NCBI GenBank assembly: GCA_947179395.2 | Contig: OX359291.1 | Coordinates: 56,155,458-56,219,457, forward strand | DNA: 64,000 nt | Origin: Pulicaria dysenterica | Lineage: Eukaryota > Streptophyta > Magnoliopsida > Asterales > Asteraceae | Reading direction: 5' to 3' | Shown: piece after piece, positions 44,945-56,243 of the stretch | Layout: each line of letters begins with the position of its first letter | How positions within the stretch are numbered: position 1 is the first letter of the stretch | Position numbers and translations under genes: made by a program | The notes under the pieces: model-generated | Databases searched by the model: none | The model's input: the letters and a program-made list of their open reading frames with translations, nothing else | What the model was told of the DNA's origin: nothing

Positions 44945-46096
44945 CTAATCAAACCCATGGCCTTCTTGTGAGACCAATGCTGAGGAGGTTTGATTCTGAG
45001 TTGGCCTCTGACCTTGATTCTGGACTTGTCCACCAGATCTGCACTCTCTTGCAAAGTGGCCAAGCTGTTGACATTTGAAGCATCTCACCTTTGACTTGTC
45101 AAATCCAGCCTTGCCATCAGCTCTGAAATTCATGTTTTGCCTTCCAGTCCTTTTGATGAACCTCTTGGCTCTAACAGTAAGCATGGGCATCTGCCATTTA
45201 AGATCCATCTCCTCAAGATCATCAGGGTGTACTTGTTCAAGATCCTCATTGGTGAGGGTTGAATGTGCATGGATGGCCAGAAAAGCTTCAAGCACAGCAT
45301 CTGGAGTGTTCACATCTAGTCCAACAGCAGAACTAGTACCTGCACAACTATCAAAAGAGTTAGTTAATGAATGGTTTGATTCCATACCTGAGGATGACAG
45401 GAGAGCAGCATTGTGGCTAGGGACAACAATTTTTCTTTTTCCCTCTATCTCTCCCTCAAACACTATCAAACTATTATAGAGGTCATCTAACTCTATGTCT
45501 TCAAGAGAATCCTTAGTCCTCCATTGTGCAACAAACACAGTCCATTCATCACCTAGAGACCTAAGAAACTTTCTATTTATCTCATCTTGATCAAGCCTAA
45601 CCTTAGCACTCTCTAGTTGGCTTACCAGCTTGTAAAACCTATCAAAGATTTGGGTGATGCTCTCATTCTTTCCACTGGTGAAGTTCTCATAGGCTTGTTT
45701 AAGGAGATCTCTTTGGTTTCTCTTAGAGCTAGCATTCCCAACAAACCTCTTTTCCAGAGCATTCCAAAGTTCATGAGCATCATCAAATTTCTTGAATTGA
45801 TGTTGATACTCATTGGGAATTGCAATCTGGAGGATGCTGAGAGCTTTCATCTCAATCATTCTCTCCTTCTTTTCACCATCTGTCTTTGGTGGTGGCTTTT
45901 TCTTTGGTTTTACAGTCTCATCTAGATCAACAGGGGCAGTGGGAACAGTTTCAATGATTTCCCAAACAGCATAGTCCATTAATTGGACATGCTGCTTGAT
46001 TCTCAGTTTCCACATCTCAAAATCAGCTGGTTTGAGCATGGGAACACGAATGTTTGACCCAGAGCCATTGTTATCAGAAGATCCACCAGAATCCAT
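44945..46096 (-). CDS. Element B gag (capsid and first zinc knuckle)
   Basis: I take the start at 46096 (MDSGGSSDNNGSG) because homologous text begins there; an upstream Met at 46138 is also in frame. The capsid-type region has ADFEMWKLRIKQHVQ, FKKFDDAHELWNALEKRF and ITQIFDRFYKLVSQL (UBN2-type Gag). A CFKCQQLGHFAREC knuckle lies near 45086-45045. It is open for 383 residues and ends at a TAG that is directly followed by in-frame continuation. Confidence 0.88.
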   Translation of the reverse strand: MDSGGSSDNNGSGSNIRVPMLKPADFEMWKLRIKQHVQLMDYAVWEIIETVPTAPVDLDETVKPKKKPPPKTDGEKKERMIEMKALSILQIAIPNEYQHQFKKFDDAHELWNALEKRFVGNASSKRNQRDLLKQAYENFTSGKNESITQIFDRFYKLVSQLESAKVRLDQDEINRKFLRSLGDEWTVFVAQWRTKDSLEDIELDDLYNSLIVFEGEIEGKRKIVVPSHNAALLSSSGMESNHSLTNSFDSCAGTSSAVGLDVNTPDAVLEAFLAIHAHSTLTNEDLEQVHPDDLEEMDLKWQMPMLTVRAKRFIKRTGRQNMNFRADGKAGFDKSKVRCFKCQQLGHFARECRSGGQVQNQGQRPTQNQTSSALVSQEGHGFD

Positions 46097-46503
46097 TGAA
46101 ACAAAGTGATTTGAAAATAGTTTTAAAGAACAAAACAAGATTGAAGCAAAACCTTCAACTGGTGATCAAAGGAACCTTAATGATAAGTCACTTGAACAAG
46201 TCAAGCACAGGCGAAGTGTTGCGTCTCTTTTATCTAATCCATTATTAGATAGTGACCAACCACTTCCCTCAGTCTTATCTCAAACTTCCTCCCCATGAAG
46301 AATGAACGACTGTGGATATTTAGAATGTAAAACATTCTGGGAATTGTTAAACATGCTAAGATGGAACACAGTAAGGATTCATAAAATATCCGCCCTAGGC
46401 GCATCATTAAATCACATTTAATAAACAACATAATATGAAATACAATACTGCTTAATGTTCCCAAACGTCAATTACAAATCAAACATAAAACCAAATCAAA
46501 TAC
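46097..46503 (-). other. Junction of element B 5' UTR and element C 3' UTR
   Basis: No gene. B's leader should be preceded by a primer-binding site and LTR, and C's pol should be followed by a polypurine tract and LTR; neither exists here. The break lies roughly between 46200 and 46260. Confidence 0.6.
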
Positions 46504-47319
46504 TCAAGCCAAGTCACTAGCTAGTCTAACACCTATTGACCTGGTGTGAGAATCATGTACAGCTTGTGACAACAGCTTAGTAAACGGATCAGCCAAATTG
46601 CCTTCCGATGTTACTCTGCTAATGGCAATTTCACCACTCTCTATCACATCTCTGATGAAGTGGTATTTCCGAGGAATATGCCTCGTATGTTTGTGAGCTC
46701 TTGGTTCTTTAGCCAATGCAACCGTACCCTCATTGTCACAAAAAATCTCAATAGGGTCGGTAATGCTAGGAACCACTCCAAGATCTTGAATGAATTTCCT
46801 CATCCATACCGCTTCCTTTGCTGCTTCACTAGCCGCAATGTACTCGGACTCGGTAGTTGAATCAGCAACGGTGTCTTGCTTGGAGCTCCTCCAACTAATA
46901 GCACGACCATTGAGAAGGAACACGAACCCCGATTGAGATCGGCAGTCGTCCTTATCGGTTTGGAAGCTTGCGTCAGAGTAACCATGCACTCTAAGCTCTT
47001 CCTTACCACCATAGACCAAGAACATCTCCTTTGTCCTCTGAAGATACTTGAGAATGTTCTTTACGGCCGTCCAGTGAGCTTGCCCTGGATTAGCCTGATA
47101 TCTGCTCGTCATGCTCAAGGCACACGATACATCAGGACGAGTGCATAGCATGGCGTACATGATCGATCCTACTGCAGAGGCATAAAGAACCCTTTTCATT
47201 ACGTCAAGTTCCTCTTTGGAACTAAGACTTTGAGCCTTGCTCAATGTCACTCCATGCATCATAGGGGTGTTACCCCTTTTTGAGTCCTCCATCTTGAATC
47301 GATTCACGACTTTGTCCAC
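46504..47319 (-). pseudogene. Element C RT C-terminus and RNase H
   Basis: An open frame of 271 residues with SAVGSIMYAMLCTRPDVSCA, GYSDASFQTDKDD (RNase H Asp), STTESEYIAASEA (Glu) and IFCDNEGTVALA (Asp), ending GNLADPFTKLLSQ and a short tail. It is in line with the RT frame ending at 47356; only one stop between the two breaks the polyprotein. Confidence 0.88.
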
Positions 47320-47355
47320 ATATGCACTTTGGCAAAGCCGTACAAGCCTTTTAGA

Positions 47356-48603
47356 TCAATTTCTATATATCTTGATGCCCAAGATATACACCGCCTCTCC
47401 CAAGTCATTCATTGAGAAACAACTCCCATGAAAAGATTTTACCTCTTTTAAAGTTGGGATGTTGTTACCGATGAGTAGAATATCATCTACATATAAGACA
47501 AGAAATACTACAGCGCTCCCACTAGCCCTGACATATACGCATGGCTCATCCTTGCTTTTTGAAAAACCAAACGTTTTGATTTTCTCATCAAAGCATAGGT
47601 TCCAGCTTTGAGATTCTTGCTTAAGCCCATAAATGGACTTCATCAGCCTACAGACTCTATTAGGATACTCAGGATGTACAAAACCCTCGGGTTGTGTCAT
47701 AAACACCTCTTCATTTAGCTTCCCGTTAAGGAAGGCGGTTTTTACATCCATTTTCCATATCTCATAGTCATAAAAAGCAGCTATGACCATGAGTATTCTA
47801 ATAGACTTCAACATGGCTACTGGTGAGAAAGTTTCATCATAGTCAATACCATGAGTTTGAGTGAAACCCTTTGCCTCCAGTCGAGCTTTGAAGGTATCTA
47901 TAGACCCATCCACGCCGGTCTTCTTTTTGAAGACCCATTTACACCCTACTGTCTTAAACCCAGGTGTAGGATCAACCAATTCCCAAACTTGGTTATCCGA
48001 CATGGATTGCATCTCACTCTCCATTGCTTCCTTCCACCTAGCAGACTCATTGCCCGCTATGGCTTCCCGGTAGATGGTGGGTTCATCATGATCCACCAAT
48101 AAGTCACTGCCCTCAGCTATGAGAAACCCATATCTCTCTGGCTCATGATGTGGTCTAGCAGACCTACGAGGAATTAATGGAGTGTTGTCAGGTACCGACG
48201 CAATTTCTTGCTCGGTTTCAACCTTTTCGGGTTGAGTGCTAGTCCCGACATTAGTACCTTCTTCCATGGGTTCTTGAATTTCTTCAAGATCAATCCTCTT
48301 ACCTCCGGATTGTATGGATTTCAGTTCCCTTTCAAGGAAAACTGCCCTTCTTGCAATAAACACTTTGTTTTCAGAAGGTTTATAAAATAAATATCCCATA
48401 GCTCCGGATGGATACCCTATGAAATAACACCTTTCTGACCTTGGTTCAAGTTTGTCCTCTACCTCTCGTCTCACGAAGGCAGGACATCCCCAAACCTTAA
48501 GATATGCAACTTTTGGAGCTACTCCATGCCATATCTCATAAGGTGTCTTTTTGACTTTCTTAGTCGCTACGAGGTTAAGGATCCTGGCCGCCGACTCAAG
48601 AGC
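47356..48603 (-). pseudogene. Element C integrase C-terminus, hinge and RT
   Basis: From 48474: GYPSGAMGYLFYKPSENKVF (integrase C-terminal region), an RRSARPHHEPERYGF hinge, then RT with GCKWVFKKKTGVDG, WKMDVKTAFLNGKLNE and LYVDDILLIGN. The catalytic Asp of MDVK and the YVDD box are intact. A TAA within the preceding codons (near 48604) and one near 47353 are the disablements. Confidence 0.9.
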
Positions 48604-49304
48604 TTACCCCCAAAAACTAATGGGTACTTCCGTGTGACTCATCATCGATCGGACCATGTCTAATAGTGTCCGATTCCTCCGCTCAGCGACACCATTCAAT
48701 TGTGGCGTCCTAGGAGGAGTTAGTTCTGAAATGATCCCATAACTAGCTAGATGATCACGGAACTTCAAGCTCAAGTACTCACGTCCCCTATCGGAGCGAA
48801 GTATCTTGATAGTTTTGCCCAATTGATTCTGGACTTCGTTTTGGAATGTCTTAAAAACCTCAAAGGTTTCAGACTTATACCTAATCAAGTAGACATATCC
48901 ATATCTACTGAAGTTATCAGTAAATGTAACGAAGTATCTTGAGTTATTCCTTGTAACATACTTGAATGGACCACATACATCCGTATGGATTATATCCACA
49001 AGTCTTTACCCCTTTCACCCATACCGGTAAAGGGTGACTTAGTCATCTTGCCTAATAAACAAGATTCGCATACTTCATTTGACCCGAGGTCAAATGATTC
49101 CAAGATCCCATCCTCTTGGAGCTTGGCGATGCGTTTCTTGTTAATATGGCCAAGACGACTATGCCATAAGGAAAACTTATCCAAACCATTTTTGGATCCA
49201 GAATCAATGTTCATGATTGTTCTATTATTTTCTATGTATGCATCAGCTTCATATATACCACGACATGGATAAGCTTTAAAATAACAAAAACCATTTTTAA
49301 ACAT
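48604..49304 (-). pseudogene. Element C pre-integrase and integrase core
   Basis: The first frame (49304-48990) carries LWHSRLGHINKKRIAKLQ and CESCLLGKMTKSPF, the HHCC zinc-binding part. A one-base shift near 48995 leads to IIHTDVCGPFKY (Asp), LRSDRGREYL (Asp; RSDR in place of RSDN) and NGVAERRNRTLLD (Glu). All three acidic residues are present. Confidence 0.88.
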
Positions 49305-50526
49305 GAAATATCACCATTTTCAAAAGAAAATACATATCCATCGTCATACAAAGCATGAAAAGAAATAATATTTCTTGCCACAACTGGCGAATAGCATACA
49401 TTCTTCAAAATAATAGAGTAGCCGGATTTGAAATTAAGTTCCAGACTTCCTTGTTCTAACACTGGGACAACCTGCTTGTTTCCCATGATTAGTTCCAGCT
49501 CTCCATCTCTCAACCTTCTACTACTTCTTAGCACCTGCACAATGTTACAAACGTGAGTGCCACAGCCGGTATCTAAAACCCAGCCGTTAGATATAGAAGT
49601 ATGATGGAGTTCAATCATGAATGTACCTGAAGTAGAAGTTCCTAAGCCCAAAGCTCGCAGCTTCTTGAGACCTTCTAGGTATTTTGGGCAGCTACGACGC
49701 ATGTGCCCCTTGACCCCACAGAAAAAGCAAACCGCCTCCTCTGGAGTCTTAGCTTGAGGGATTAAACCCTTTTGCTTTGGCTCCAGGGCAGGGTTCGGCT
49801 TGGGAGCCCCAACCTTACCCTTACCTTTACCCTTCGAGGCCTGTTTCTTCCTCTTCTTGGACACACCATCCTTGATGGCCAAGACAGGAACAGGAGCGGA
49901 GGATTTTTGCTTGGTCATGTTGGACTCAGCTGTCCTCAACATACCATGCAATTCTATTATGGTTTTCTCTATTCCATGCATATGATAACTCACTACGAAT
50001 TGATCATATGATGTTGGAAGAGACCGGAGGATTAAATCCACCGCCATCTCCTTCCCAATGGAAAATCCAAGCCGCTCCATGTGCTCGACAAGTGCCTTCA
50101 TCTTGAGTACGTGGAGACTTATGTTCCCGCCCTCCTGCAGCCTACAACCAAGTAGATCATTCAGACAACCATACCCTTCTTACTTTGCTTGTTGTTGGAA
50201 CATGTCCTTCAACTCAAGCATCATGTCATAGGCACTCAGACGTTCCATTTGCCTTTGAATCTCAGGACTCATTGTGCTTAACATTAGGAAAGTGATCTCG
50301 GTGATGTCTTTTAGACGCTTTTCATAAGCGTCCTTAACAGACCTACTTGCGTTGGCAGCAGGGACCTCAGGGATGGTTTCCTCAATGCTGGCCAACTTAT
50401 CTTCATGTCGAAGGACAATGCGTAATTGCCTTGACCAATCCATAAAGTTGGTCTCATCGAGTTTTTCTTTTTCAAGAAAAACCCTTAGCGAAATGTTGGT
50501 GGTGTTGTGATGCTAATTGATGCCAT
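49232..50526 (-). pseudogene. Element C gag and protease
   Basis: The ATG at 50526 opens a short N-terminus that shifts frame near 50480 into FLEKEKLDETNFMDWSRQL, typical Gag. A TAA at 50180 interrupts a frame that resumes with SLHVLKMKALVEHMERLG. The zinc knuckle CFFCGVKGHMRRSC lies at 49726-49685. Protease has WVLDTGCGTHVCN (49577-49539), an intact D-T-G. A Lys-rich KGKGKGKVG stretch before the knuckle may bind RNA. Confidence 0.85.
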
Positions 50527-52220
50527 CTATTAAAGCAAAGAAGATTTTGGTTAGTTAGATTGAAATCCTCGTTAAAATAATTACCCTATGTTTTTAATAA
50601 AACAATAATTTTAACAAGGACTAAGAACCTTATTTCACCTTGCACCGTGACGGGTTTTCCGCGGATCACGTGGCAAAGCTATTTAGGCCGGCATTAATAG
50701 ACCGATTGTAATCCATTATTATAACTCTTAGTTTCTTGTGGGATCCTACTAGACAACCATTGTTTCTAGTTTGGCATGTTTGATCCCTCCATACCGATCT
50801 CAAATTAATACTTTGAATAACTTCGGCTAGAGCTCGACCATCACTCAAAATATTAATTTGAAATCGTAAATCAACCATCAAGATACACGGTGGTACTCTA
50901 GCCCAATGGTCGACTCGGCTAGAGATCGACAATCGACCTTGCGAGTTGCCACACGCACCTTTCACACAGTCCGTACAAAAGTCAACTCGGCTAGAGCTCG
51001 ACAATCAACTTTGCACGGCTAGATTCGGGTGGTGTCATCTTATGGGTTGTATGCAATTTACATTTAGAAAACGGGATTTAGTTTTCCGGTTTAAAAAACA
51101 CCATTTGAGTTTGATTAACAAAAAGTGACAAAAACCATTTTTGTTTTCACTACAGAATATAAACCAATTTTATATCCTATTTGTTAATCAAGTGCGCGCG
51201 AGAGTTTGTTAAACCATTGTTAAAAAACTCTTGAGTTTTATTATTATCAAAAAATTGTCTAGCATGCATTCCTATAATCCATGCATTAACAATAAATAAT
51301 AAAACAACCACACGCATAAAATAAGATTGGTAACCATGCCCCTAAAACCTATGCGTTTTCCCGTGAGCCACTACGGAAAAACGAAGTCATCTAAAGACGT
51401 TTCCTTGACTTGGATATGCTCCTACTAAACCCGCTACCTCCATTGAGCCTCTCGGTTTCGTGTTTGCCAAGACGTCACTCCTTGACTCCCGATGGTTGCC
51501 TCCATATTAATATTACATAGAAAATGAAATAAATGATATACAAGCCACAAATCCTATTTTCTAGTATAAAATACATAACATGGAATTTAAATGGCATGCA
51601 AGCCATAAAATAATTTACATACCAAATAAATTAAATAAATTAATTATTACATACCATGTGACATATAGTCACCAAATGAATGAATAACTAATTTAAAACT
51701 ACCAAACATCCACAAGGTCTAGGGCATCTTTTGGTTACCAACATCACATGAACAACATGAACAACATGAACAACATGGTGTGCCACACAAAACCATGTAA
51801 ACTTATGTATCTTGATTAAGATTATTCCTCAAAACTCAAGGCACTAAATAATCCCATGTATATATGCATTAATAACAACAAATCATATTTGATGAAACAT
51901 ATTCATATATACATAATGTAAGTATATGCAATTATTATTTTTATGCCAAAAATAATAATATACATATAAATACACCAACAAGATACAAGGTATCTTAATA
52001 TACCAAAAATAATTTCTGGAACAAAAAATTCCATAAACCATTTTTGGATGCCAAAAACCCGATTGCAAAACTGTTTTTAAAATTTTAAAACAATCTGTCA
52101 GACCAGTTTACACGTCGCGTTACCCAACTGGTTCCGCGCCGCGTATCCTACCTGACAACAATACCAGTTTTTCGATTTCGGGTTTTTCAGGCCACCATGT
52201 GCATTTTTAGTATAGAGATG
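50527..52220 (-). other. Element C 5' leader
   Basis: A 1.7-kb leader without a gene. It has three imperfect copies of a CGGCTAGAGCTCGAC-type unit (about 50823-50840, 50915-50933, 50985-51003), a short (ACATGAACA)n array (51747-51778), and at 52094-52119 a stretch that resembles 52714-52738 of the LTR. Confidence 0.6.
51747..51778. repeat. Short tandem repeat (ACATGAACA)n
   Basis: Three to four nine-base units. Confidence 0.85.
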
Positions 52221-52232
52221 GCTCTGATACCA
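52221..52232 (-). promoter_or_regulatory. tRNA-Met primer-binding site of element C
   Basis: The minus strand reads TGGTATCAGAGC, perfect, one base after the LTR end. Confidence 0.92.
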
Positions 52233-52233
52233 C

Positions 52234-52900
52234 TGTTGGGGTTTCATGAACACCGCAGCGGAAGCAATAGACATGAATAAAGAAGCATAAAAGCTAGAAA
52301 CCCCTAGAATGGACCAAGAACTCTATAACTACAAAATGCAACATGTAAAAGAGAAGGATAAGAAATGTACCCTCTTCAATCTTCTGGAACTTTTGACAAG
52401 AAAACAAGCAAGCTTTCTCTCTACCGAAGTCCATCCCAAGTTAGTTTGATCCGCAAATGCTAGTATGCCAAGTTGTGATCTTCAAGACTTGAAATCACTC
52501 TTTGGACAATAAGGGAAGTGTTCTTGAGAGAGAGAGAGAGAGAGAAACCTAATGACAAACTTGATTACTTTTCACTTTCTTGACAAGTTAAAGACCAATA
52601 AGACTTTTTAACACCAATCCAACAGATATGCCTGGCCACAAAGTCGTGCATATCATCCCTAGATGTAACATTAGACAATAACTTGTACCAAAAAATAACC
52701 AAAAAGTCAAGTTTCTGTCAGACGGTTTATGCGTCGCGGAAACCAAAAGATTACGCGAAGCAGAAACTGTGTTTCCAGAATCTTTATTTCTCTCTTCCTG
52801 TTGCAGGTTGTCGGGATCAATCCTTGGCGTGTGACCCAATAGGCTCGTGTATCCTCAGTAGCATTACTAATATACGTGTGTCAGTGTGCATACTCCAACA
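52234..52900 (-). repeat. Element C 5' LTR
   Basis: On the minus strand it starts TGTTGGAGTATGCACAC and ends ATGAAACCCCAACA (667 bp). The outer limit is confirmed by the abrupt start of LINE coding sequence at 52901. It contains an (AG)n tract at 52530-52552. Confidence 0.85.
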
Positions 52901-54261
52901 GTGTCTAGGAGAGTTGGGCATAAGTTGGCTGACGGACCTTTTTAACTTGATTTTTAGAAAAGCTAAGATGCCAGATGAATGGAGACGTAGTGCAGTGATT
53001 CCAATTTTTAAGCACAAGGGGGATGCCCAAATTTGCGGGAACTATCGTGGTACCACACTATGAAGTTGTGGAGACGGTGATATAAAACAGGCCGCGGCAA
53101 GAAACTAAAGTGACAGAAAACCAGTTCAGGTTCATGCAAGGGAGGACATCGATAGAAGTAGTTCATTTGATTAGAAGCCTCATGGAGAAACATAGGGAAA
53201 GACAATGGGATCTGCATATGGTGTTCTTAGATATAGAGAAAGCGTACGATAGTGTCCCTATGGAGCTTATTTGGAGGACTCTAGAAGATAGAATGATCCC
53301 TTTGGCGATATATTAAGGTACTTAAGGACATGTATGCCAAAGCGCTATCTTGTGTGAGAACCCTGGTGGGAGACAATGACTTTTTCCCAGTGCAACGAGG
53401 ACTCCACCAAGGCTCTGGACTTAGTCCGTTCATCTTCGCAGTGATTCTTGATGAGCTATCGAAGGGGATCCAGGGAGGTATCCTGTGGTGTATGATTTTC
53501 ACTGATGACATTGTCTTGGTTTTGGAATCGAAAGAGGAGCTGAATAGTAGATTAGAGCAGTGGAGAACATCGTTAGAGGACTCTAGACTTCGAATTAGTA
53601 GAAGCAAGAGTGAGTATCTTTACTGCGACTTCAGCAAGACCGAAAATGATGACAACCAGGATATCCATATAGGATATCATGTTTTGAGACCCCAGAAGTC
53701 TTTTAGGTACTTGGGTTCTATTTTACACAGAACGGGGAGAATAGACGAGGTTGTTACCAACCGTATTCGAATAGGATGGCAGAAGTGGAAACGGCGATAG
53801 GAGTGTTGTGCGATAAGAGAGAACCGCTGAAGTTGAAAGGAAAATTCTACACATTGGCTATTAGACCTGTTATGCTTTATGGATCTGAGTGTTGGCCCTT
53901 GAAAAAGATACAAGCGGAGAGGATGGAGGTAGTAGAGATGAGGATGCTTAGATTGACTTCTGGGAAGACTTTGTTAGATAGAATCCCGATTGGTGTTTTT
54001 AGAACCGAACTAGGAGTGACGTCTATCGTCAAGAAGTTGAGAGAAGGAAGACTGCGCTGGTTCGGGCAAGTCAAAAGGAGACAACCGATTGCACCAGTTA
54101 GGAGGGTTGAATCGATTTTAGTTGTTGGCACTAGGAGGCGTTGTCGTCCCTCTTTAAGGTGGGAGGACAGAGTTAGAGTGGATCTACTGGAGCTTTCCCT
54201 CTCCGAGGATATGCTCTCAGATAGGTTAACCTGGAGAAGGAGGATTAGTACTCACGGATAG
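52901..54261 (+). pseudogene. RTE LINE reverse transcriptase, C-terminal two thirds
   Basis: Pieces in changing frames: LFRKAKMPDEW-type text and FKHKGDAQICGNYRG (52940-53045), then ENQFRFMQGRTSIEVVHLIR and FLDIEKAYDSVP (53110-53270, the first catalytic Asp), then GLHQGSGLSPFIFAVILDEL, WCMIFTDDIVLVLES (the FADD box reads FTDD) and SRSKSEYL (53397-53630). The last frame (53776-54261) has the usual VMLYGSECWPLKK and RLRWFGQVKRR C-terminal region. At least three frame breaks and several stops are present. The endonuclease domain is missing. Confidence 0.85.
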
Positions 54262-54689
54262 GAAGGTGGGAATTTGGCAACCTTGGGCTTAGCACTAGAT
54301 AGGTGTTTGGCATTTAGGTTTTTTTTATTTTTTTCTTAATTTATTAGAGTTCTAATCTTATTTTATTAGCAGTGACTAGTTTTCTTGTTTGTTAATTGCC
54401 ATACCTTGACTATTTTATATTCTCTTACGTGTTATTCTTTCCGTTTTTTCTTTATTTAGTTATAATACTTTTGTCACAAATTTTTTATTTATTTTATCAT
54501 TATTTTATTTACTTATTTTTTTATTTTTTTTATTTTTTTAATTTTTTTAATTTTTTTATCTTTTATTTTTTACTCTTTTCTTGCTTTTGCTACCAGAGAT
54601 CTATCTCGGGATACAATCTTTCTACCTTCGTGTAGATGTATGATTGTCTACATTTAACCTTCCCCATACCCCGTCGTAACGAGATTGGG

Positions 54690-54719
54690 TATTGTTGTTG
54701 CTGTTGTTGTTGTTGTTGG
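54690..54719 (+). repeat. (TTG)n LINE tail
   Basis: A run of TTG/CTG trinucleotides forms the 3' end of the RTE element. Confidence 0.85.
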
Positions 54720-54721
54720 TT

Positions 54722-55193
54722 TGATCGGGGTGGTGAATATCTGAGTCACGAGTTTGATGATCATCTAAAGGAGTGTGGAATTGTTTCATAAATCACACCT
54801 CCGTATATGCCATAGTGGAATGGCATGTCAGAAAGGATGAATGGAACCTTGCTTGACATGGTTCGGTCAATGTTGAATCAAACCACGTTACCAATGTTGT
54901 TATAGGGACACGCACTCGAGACGGCTGCTTTCATGCTGAACCGAGTTCCAACAAAGTCCGTGGAAGACGGAAAGACACCGTTCGAGTTATGGATGGGGAA
55001 GAAGCCCAAACTGTCCTTAATGAAGATTTGGGGTTGTAAGGCGTTTGTTGAACGACCATTCTCGGATAAACTCAAACCCATATCATATAAATGTATCTTT
55101 GTGGGCTATCCTAAAGAAACTTTAGGATACTATTTCAATAATCCCGATGAAAACAAAGTATTTGTCGCTCGGTCACGGAGTTTTCTATAGGAT
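54722..55193 (+). pseudogene. D-family integrase, C-terminal half
   Basis: It starts within the second-Asp region, passes through ERMNGTLLDMVRSMLNQTTL-like text in broken frames, and is then open (54933-55190) with AFMLNRVPTKSVEDGKTPFE, KIWGCKAFVERPFSDKLKP and FVGYPKETLGYYFNNP, the copia integrase C-terminal (GKR-like) region. It is cut at 55193 by a solo LTR and resumes at 56244. Confidence 0.8.
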
Positions 55194-56243
55194 GATAGGA
55201 TTTATGTGCATAACCATCGAACCCTGATGATACGCCCAATGCCATAAAACACTCAAGGGTCGCACAGAGGGTACGTAATTCAAGAAGGAAAATTCATGTT
55301 GTAGGAGAACAGTGTTATGGCAATTAGTCATAAACAAGTATTGGAAGTTGAGAAAATAACCAGATTATATATAATTAACAAGTACATATATATTTATTAG
55401 TTAGTAAATATATATTGTTAATTATTGGATTAATATCTTGGATATTAATTAAAAATGTTATTGTTAATTACTAATTGTTATTATTAAAGAAGATAAAATA
55501 TATTAAAGGATTTTATATATATAAGTGGGCCGATTTATATATATATAGTAGTATATTTTATATTAATAATAAAAGGTTTAAAAGGTTGCTTAATTAAATG
55601 ATAACTAGATAAGTTATCTATAAATATGCTTTAAACCTAAACAATTAGGTTAATCGTGAATAAAAAAAATACTCTCTTTCTTTCTCCCTCTTGAAGTTGA
55701 CGGCGCAAAGGTCCCCAGGGCAAGGGGATTTTCGACTTTTGGTGATTCAAGTAACAAGGAATCAAGAACAGCTTTTGGATTAAGCCTTTCTAGCATGCTC
55801 TTGTAGTATCCCATTACGGGTGGATTAACTTTGAGCAATCCAGATATGATTATTCATCTAATATGTTCTTGATATGTGGTGAATTCGATGGGTGTATATG
55901 TGTGTAAACAAATATTTCGAATTCCAGTAAGTGTTTGTAGGATTGATTGCATGCTTAGTTTAAAGTTTAATTCAATCTTGTTTTGCCCTACTCACCTTCT
56001 ACGCAAAAGGCTATGTGTAAACCCTCATGATTTTAGAAAACCATATAATGGATGTATATATACACATGTGGTAAACAAAAGATCTTTAATCCTTTAGGGG
56101 TTTAGGATTAAGCTTATTATTCTGTTTCCGCTTTTATAAATATTAACTGTTTTGGATTATATACAATTTTGAGTTGGTTCAAACCAGTTTGGTTTATGAA
56201 TCAGGAAAACTCAAATGTGAATTGTGACCAGTAAAACCCAACA
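55194..56243 (+). repeat. Solo LTR (D-related, diverged)
   Basis: It starts TGATAGGATTTATGTGC and ends AAACCCAACA (1050 bp). Flanks TAGGA (55189-55193) and GAGGA (56244-56248) form a 5-bp duplication with one change. D2 has the uninterrupted site near 28015-28030. The head resembles the D LTR (GCATAACC, ACTCAAGGGTC), the rest less so. Confidence 0.8.

Larger units (their letters stand above)
34660..46240 (-). mobile_element. Element B: copia with pol, B3-like ORF and additional ORF
   Basis: Reading on the minus strand: 5' untranslated remnant (about 46240-46097), gag, second gag/spacer part, protease, integrase-RT-RNase H (ends 39816), a small ORF (39529-39077), an additional ORF (38295-35582), a polypurine tract and the 3' LTR (35421-34660). 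The 5' LTR and primer-binding site are missing. It inserted into the leader of element E. The word AAC(A/T)GTT is spread densely over LTR, spacers and coding DNA. Confidence 0.85.
46260..52900 (-). mobile_element. Element C: copia, 3' LTR missing
   Basis: Reading on the minus strand: 5' LTR (52900-52234), primer-binding site, 1.7-kb leader, gag, protease, integrase, RT and RNase H to 46504. The order and wording match Tnt1-type elements, and protein regions are only lightly damaged (about four stops and two shifts). It inserted into the LINE whose 3' part starts at 52901. Confidence 0.88.
52901..54719 (+). mobile_element. RTE-clade LINE, 5' truncated
   Basis: RT coding sequence (52901-54261) is followed by a 3' UTR with the sequence CCTTCCCCATACCCC (54658-54672), typical of plant RTE LINEs, and ends in a TTG-repeat tail (54690-54719) rather than poly(A). 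The left part was cut off by element C. The right flank is D-family copia integrase, so the LINE inserted there. Confidence 0.85.

Noticed and set aside
45075..45479. Antisense frame opposite element B gag
   Set aside because: It is a shadow of the gag gene with no motif of its own; the same holds for other frames opposite pol.
46228..46250. Short palindrome ATCTAATCCATTATTAGAT at the B/C junction as a transposon end
   Set aside because: It is too short and has no partner or target duplication; it is kept only as a possible fragile site.
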